DNA of 7,996 nucleotides from Candidatus Acetothermia bacterium (GTDB lineage Bacteria > Bipolaricaulota > Bipolaricaulia > UBA7950), in contig DOHL01000056.1 in assembly GCA_003535305.1 (NCBI GenBank), forward strand, positions 547 through 8,542. Direction: 5' to 3'. The notes under the pieces are model-generated. The model saw nothing but the letters and a program-made list of their open reading frames with translations. It had not been told where the DNA came from and did not search any database. Below are positions 5,405 to 7,996 of this stretch, piece after piece. The position numbers and the translations under genes were made by a program. Position 1 is the first letter of the stretch; each line of letters begins with the position of its first letter.

Positions 5405-6127
5405 ATGCGATTCGATGTAATAACGATCTTTCCCAAAATGCTGAACGGATTCTTTACTGAAGGAATCCTCTATCAAGCGCAGCAAACAAAGAAAATAGAG
5501 ATTCACATTCACGATCTGCGTGATTTTACCGATGATTTTCATCGCACTGTGGACGACCGTCCGTATGGGGGCGGTCCAGGAATGGTGATGAAAGTGGAGC
5601 CGTTTTTCCGCGCTGTAGAAACGATCAACGCGCCTCTCTCCGAAAAGAGGAGAACACTCCTCCTTTCCTCACAAGGAAAACTGTTCCGACAATCCGATGC
5701 CCTGCGGCTTGCTGCTCTCGATGGATTGCTTCTTCTTTGCGGTCGCTACGAAGGGGTGGATGAACGCGTCTTATCATTTGTCGATGAGGAAATTTCAATC
5801 GGGGATTATGTCCTTACCGGCGGTGAAATAGCTGCCGTTGTTCTCATCGAGACAGTCGCCCGGTTGATTCCTGGTGTAGTAGGCCGGTTCGAATCAGTAG
5901 AAGGAGATTCTTTCTATAACAAAGCACACTTAGGGCCGCCGCAGTATACGCGCCCGCGTAATTTTCAGGGACTGACCGTACCAGAAGTTCTTCTCAGCGG
6001 CGATCACAGCCGGATCGAAACTTTCCGCGAAGAGCAAGCATGGCGCAAGACAGCTCTTCATCGGCCGGACATTTTGGGAATTCGTGGATATGACTGCACT
6101 GAGAAGAGAGAAGAGAGCAATGGGTAA
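5405..6127 (+). CDS. trmD: tRNA (guanine-37-N1)-methyltransferase TrmD
   Basis: TrmD methylates G37 next to the anticodon using S-adenosylmethionine, preventing +1 frameshifting. The 240-residue protein has the family motifs in order: DDRPYGGGPGMVMK (50-63), LSSQGK, CGRYEGVDERV (112-122), SIGDYVLTGGE (131-141) forming the trefoil-knot SAM site, ARLIPGVVG with Arg153, then GDSF with Asp168. Arg153 and Asp168 align with the catalytic R154/D169 of proteobacterial TrmD. LGPPQYTRPRNFQGLTVPEVLLSGDH follows as the C-terminal tRNA-binding part, written here in family order from residue 176. No Shine-Dalgarno sequence is visible before ATG5405, so translation may depend on coupling to the KH gene 15 bases upstream. 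The gene overlaps the next by 8 bases. Confidence 0.97.
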   Translation: MRFDVITIFPKMLNGFFTEGILYQAQQTKKIEIHIHDLRDFTDDFHRTVDDRPYGGGPGMVMKVEPFFRAVETINAPLSEKRRTLLLSSQGKLFRQSDALRLAALDGLLLLCGRYEGVDERVLSFVDEEISIGDYVLTGGEIAAVVLIETVARLIPGVVGRFESVEGDSFYNKAHLGPPQYTRPRNFQGLTVPEVLLSGDHSRIETFREEQAWRKTALHRPDILGIRGYDCTEKREESNG

Positions 6128-6698
6128 TCTTTATATCGGTCTGCTCCACTTTCCAATAAAAAATAGACGCGGTGAAATAGTTGCTACTGCATTGACCAGT
6201 ATGGATGTCCATGACATTGCGCGAACCTCCCATACTTACGGGGTAGCGACTTACTTTGTGGTAACGCCTCTTCCCTCACAGCAGGATATCGCGTGGAAGA
6301 TCGTAGGTTTTTGGACCGAGGGAGAACAAGCAGCTAATCATAGTCGCCGCGGGGAAGCATTGGCCATCATCCGAGTAGCTGTCGACCTCGATGAAACGGT
6401 ACAGATCATAAGTGAAGCAGAAGGCAAAAAACCTCTTCTTGTCAGCACATCGGCTCGCACATCAGATACAGGCTGCTCAAAGCATATTCCCTATGATCAG
6501 CTGACAGAAAAGATATTGAAAAGTCATCTTCCAATCTATATACTATTCGGTACTGGATGGGGAATGAGTGAAGAATTAATCGCAACATGCGATTTTCTTC
6601 TACCGCCGATCAGGCCGGACGCTCTTTTCAACCATCTGTCAGTGCGTTCGGCAGTAGCGATAACATTGGATCGATTGATCGGTGACCATACTCAATGA
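6120..6698 (+). CDS. SPOUT-type SAM-dependent RNA methyltransferase (TM1570-like)
   Basis: A 192-residue protein of the family (formerly DUF2168) typified by Thermotoga maritima TM1570, found next to trmD and rplS in several phyla. Signatures are YIGLLHFPIKNRRGEIVATALT near the start, then YFVVTPL. At the C-terminus are LFGTGWGMSEE (142-152) and the NHLSVRSAVAITLDRL block (171-186), which form the knotted SAM-binding site. TSARTSDTGCS (110-120) is also conserved-looking. The RNA target is not established to my knowledge. I chose ATG6120 because MGNLYIGLLH matches the family start; an ATG at 6084 would add 12 residues that only read through the end of trmD. Purine-rich AGAAGAGAG precedes it. 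It overlaps trmD by 8 bases. Confidence 0.9.
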   Translation: MGNLYIGLLHFPIKNRRGEIVATALTSMDVHDIARTSHTYGVATYFVVTPLPSQQDIAWKIVGFWTEGEQAANHSRRGEALAIIRVAVDLDETVQIISEAEGKKPLLVSTSARTSDTGCSKHIPYDQLTEKILKSHLPIYILFGTGWGMSEELIATCDFLLPPIRPDALFNHLSVRSAVAITLDRLIGDHTQ

Positions 6699-6776
6699 TA
6701 AAGAAAGTATCGATCTGAGCAGATAAGAACCGCGCTGTTGGTAAGCGGATAAGAGATTGAGGGCAAAGGAGATTGA

Positions 6777-7097
6777 ATGAACGAAATTATACGAGCAATA
6801 GAGAGTGATTCTCTTCGTGAACGGACAAGTTTTCGTGCCGGCGACATCGTGAGAGTCTACGAGCGAATAACAGAAGGAACCAAGGAACGGACGCAGATCT
6901 TTGAAGGCCTAGTACTGAAAACGAGCAGCAGTGGCACAAAAGCTATGGTAACAGTACGGAAAAGGTCATCTGGAATCGGAGTGGAAAAGACATTGCCTCT
7001 CCATGCTCCGTGGATCGAAAAGATCGAAGTGGTAAAGAGAGGCCGAGTGCGTCAAAGCAGGCCGTACTATCTACGCCGGTTAATGCGAATACGATAA
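6777..7097 (+). CDS. rplS: Large-subunit ribosomal protein L19
   Basis: L19 lies at the 30S-50S interface of the ribosome. The 106-residue protein shows the family core: FRAGDIVRVYERITEGTKER, then QIFEGLVL, TVRKRSSGIGVEKTLPLHAPWIEKIEV, and the closing RGRVRQSRPYYLRRLMRIR. It is slightly short at the C-terminus compared with the common length near 115. AAAGGAG lies just before the ATG. A 78-bp gap with no clear feature separates it from the methyltransferase. The stop overlaps the lepB start as TAATG. Confidence 0.97.
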   Translation: MNEIIRAIESDSLRERTSFRAGDIVRVYERITEGTKERTQIFEGLVLKTSSSGTKAMVTVRKRSSGIGVEKTLPLHAPWIEKIEVVKRGRVRQSRPYYLRRLMRIR

Positions 7098-7942
7098 TGC
7101 GACGAAAGAAGGAGAAGAAGCCGGCCCTCATATTGCGAATAACAGAACGCTGCGGCTGGAAGCCCGGGCGGACCATGAAAGTGGTCCTCGAATGGGTGGA
7201 AACATTGATTGTGGCGGTAGCTATCGCCGCATTTTTAATGACTTTTGTCGTTGTCAGAATGACCGTTCCTACTGGATCGATGATTCCGGCAATTGAACCG
7301 GGAGACTCATTCTTCGTCAATATACTGACCTATCATTTTCGTGACCCACAGCCAGGTGATGTGATCGTCTTCTGGCATCCCTATGAACTATTAGTGCATA
7401 GTGTGCGCGCTGGATCACCCGCCGCTCGCGCCGGCCTCCCTGTCGGCAGAGAGATCATCTCGCTCAACCACGAGCCGGTCTCCTCTATTGCAGGAGCAGG
7501 GGCTGTATTTGACAGGCTTTTGGATGGAACACGTATCCTGATCAGGGTCTCCAACGCTCCGCCATTCGATTTGGGAATTAAAGAAGAGGGAATCGACTCT
7601 CTCGATGATCTGGGGATTGAGCTGCGCGAGCGCCGGACACGTTTTGTCAAGCGCCTAATTGCGGTCGGCAGTCAAACCGTACAGATCAAAGAAGGTGTGC
7701 TGTACGTTGATGGAGCGCGATTGTCCGGCGAGCAATTTACTCGTTCCTACTGGATGGGCGATCCGCGTATCCAGTATGGAATTCACCCTACCCGTGTTCC
7801 TGAGGGCAAGTTCTTTGTCCTGGGAGATAACTCGCGCGATAGTCTCGATTCGCGCTTCTGGGGATTCATCGATAAAGAGAACGTTATCGGAGTACCTCTG
7901 GTGCGTATTTGGCCGCTTCCCCGGGTCGGTCTAATACGGTAA
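7097..7942 (+). CDS. lepB: Signal peptidase I with an inserted PDZ-like domain
   Basis: LepB cleaves signal peptides from exported proteins at the outer face of the inner membrane. The 281-residue protein has a basic N-terminus, one membrane helix (about 33-53), box B PTGSMIPAIEPGD with nucleophile Ser61, box C PQPGDVIVFWHP (84-95), box D RFVKRLIAVGSQTVQI with general base Lys185, and box E GDNSRDSLDSRFWG (243-256). Between boxes C and D, residues about 99-157 read as PDZ-like: SVRAGSPAARAGLPVGREII, then SLNHEPVSS, and a closing GTRILIRVSN strand. The Ser-Lys dyad is intact, so the enzyme should be active. I chose ATG7097, which overlaps the rplS stop (TAATG); starts at 7010 (inside rplS) and 7175 are in frame but less likely. 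No Shine-Dalgarno sequence is visible. Confidence 0.95.
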   Translation: MRRKKEKKPALILRITERCGWKPGRTMKVVLEWVETLIVAVAIAAFLMTFVVVRMTVPTGSMIPAIEPGDSFFVNILTYHFRDPQPGDVIVFWHPYELLVHSVRAGSPAARAGLPVGREIISLNHEPVSSIAGAGAVFDRLLDGTRILIRVSNAPPFDLGIKEEGIDSLDDLGIELRERRTRFVKRLIAVGSQTVQIKEGVLYVDGARLSGEQFTRSYWMGDPRIQYGIHPTRVPEGKFFVLGDNSRDSLDSRFWGFIDKENVIGVPLVRIWPLPRVGLIR

Positions 7943-7945
7943 AAT

Positions 7946-7990
7946 GCCTGCCCCGTGCAGTCCTACTTCACAGGGGCCTGCCCTGCACAA
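7946..7990. repeat. GC-rich inverted/direct repeats after lepB
   Basis: CCCC-GTG (7951-7957) faces CAC-A-GGGG (7969-7976), a 7-bp stem with one bulged A. GTGCAG and CTGCAC form an alternative inverted pair, and the block GCCTGCCC occurs twice directly. No T-run follows before the window edge, so a terminator is only possible, not shown. A short open frame from ATG 7944 runs to the edge but looks like no known protein. Confidence 0.35.
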
Positions 7991-7996
7991 TTACTG

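Noticed and set aside
7010..7096. Longer LepB starting at ATG 7010.
   Set aside because: These 29 codons lie inside the conserved rplS sequence; the TAATG start at 7097 gives a typical signal peptidase N-terminus.
7944..7996. Start of a further gene at ATG 7944.
   Set aside because: No ribosome-binding site and no recognisable protein; the region is better explained as repeat-rich intergenic DNA.

Overview
The window is bacterial and has moderate GC content. It splits into an accessory left part (about 1-1790) and a dense housekeeping block on the + strand (1787-7942). The housekeeping order is accC, ffh, rpsP, KH-domain protein, trmD, SPOUT RNA methyltransferase, rplS, lepB. From ffh onward this follows the order I recall from Thermotoga (ffh-rpsP-KH-rimM-trmD-TM1570-rplS-lepB) and from some deltaproteobacteria and uncultivated phyla, but rimM is missing. 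Dispersed palindrome-containing intergenic repeats and decayed IS sequence fit an uncultivated or candidate lineage. That placement is an inference and I cannot name the phylum.

Left part. Positions 1-237 hold a structured intergenic region: three perfect small inverted repeats, one copy of a 37-bp repeat that recurs at 4629-4665, and a good sigma70-type promoter at 183-212. This promoter reads into a three-gene cassette. The first gene encodes a small TIR-domain protein with a C-terminal membrane helix; its N-terminal strand is coded upstream of the first in-frame ATG. The second encodes a small protein of unrecognised family in antitoxin position. The third encodes a VapC-type PIN-domain ribonuclease. 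The genes touch or overlap (TAGTG and ATGA junctions), so they are probably co-translated. The cassette looks like a toxin-antitoxin or defence unit. It is followed by a frameshifted internal fragment of an IS3-family transposase (about 1456-1672).

Housekeeping part. AccC is a complete biotin carboxylase for fatty-acid synthesis, but no accB lies beside it. Just before it is a 15-codon open frame with a strong Shine-Dalgarno sequence whose stop overlaps the accC start. Ffh is the GTPase of the signal recognition particle. After a 282-bp gap with no gene come S16, KhpA-like KH protein, TrmD, a TM1570-like SPOUT methyltransferase, L19 and signal peptidase I. Most junctions overlap or are very short, so this is probably one operon joining ribosome assembly, tRNA/RNA methylation and protein export.

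The two most unusual points are a PDZ-like domain inserted inside signal peptidase I, between its substrate-binding boxes and the catalytic lysine, and the coupled TIR-membrane / PIN cassette.
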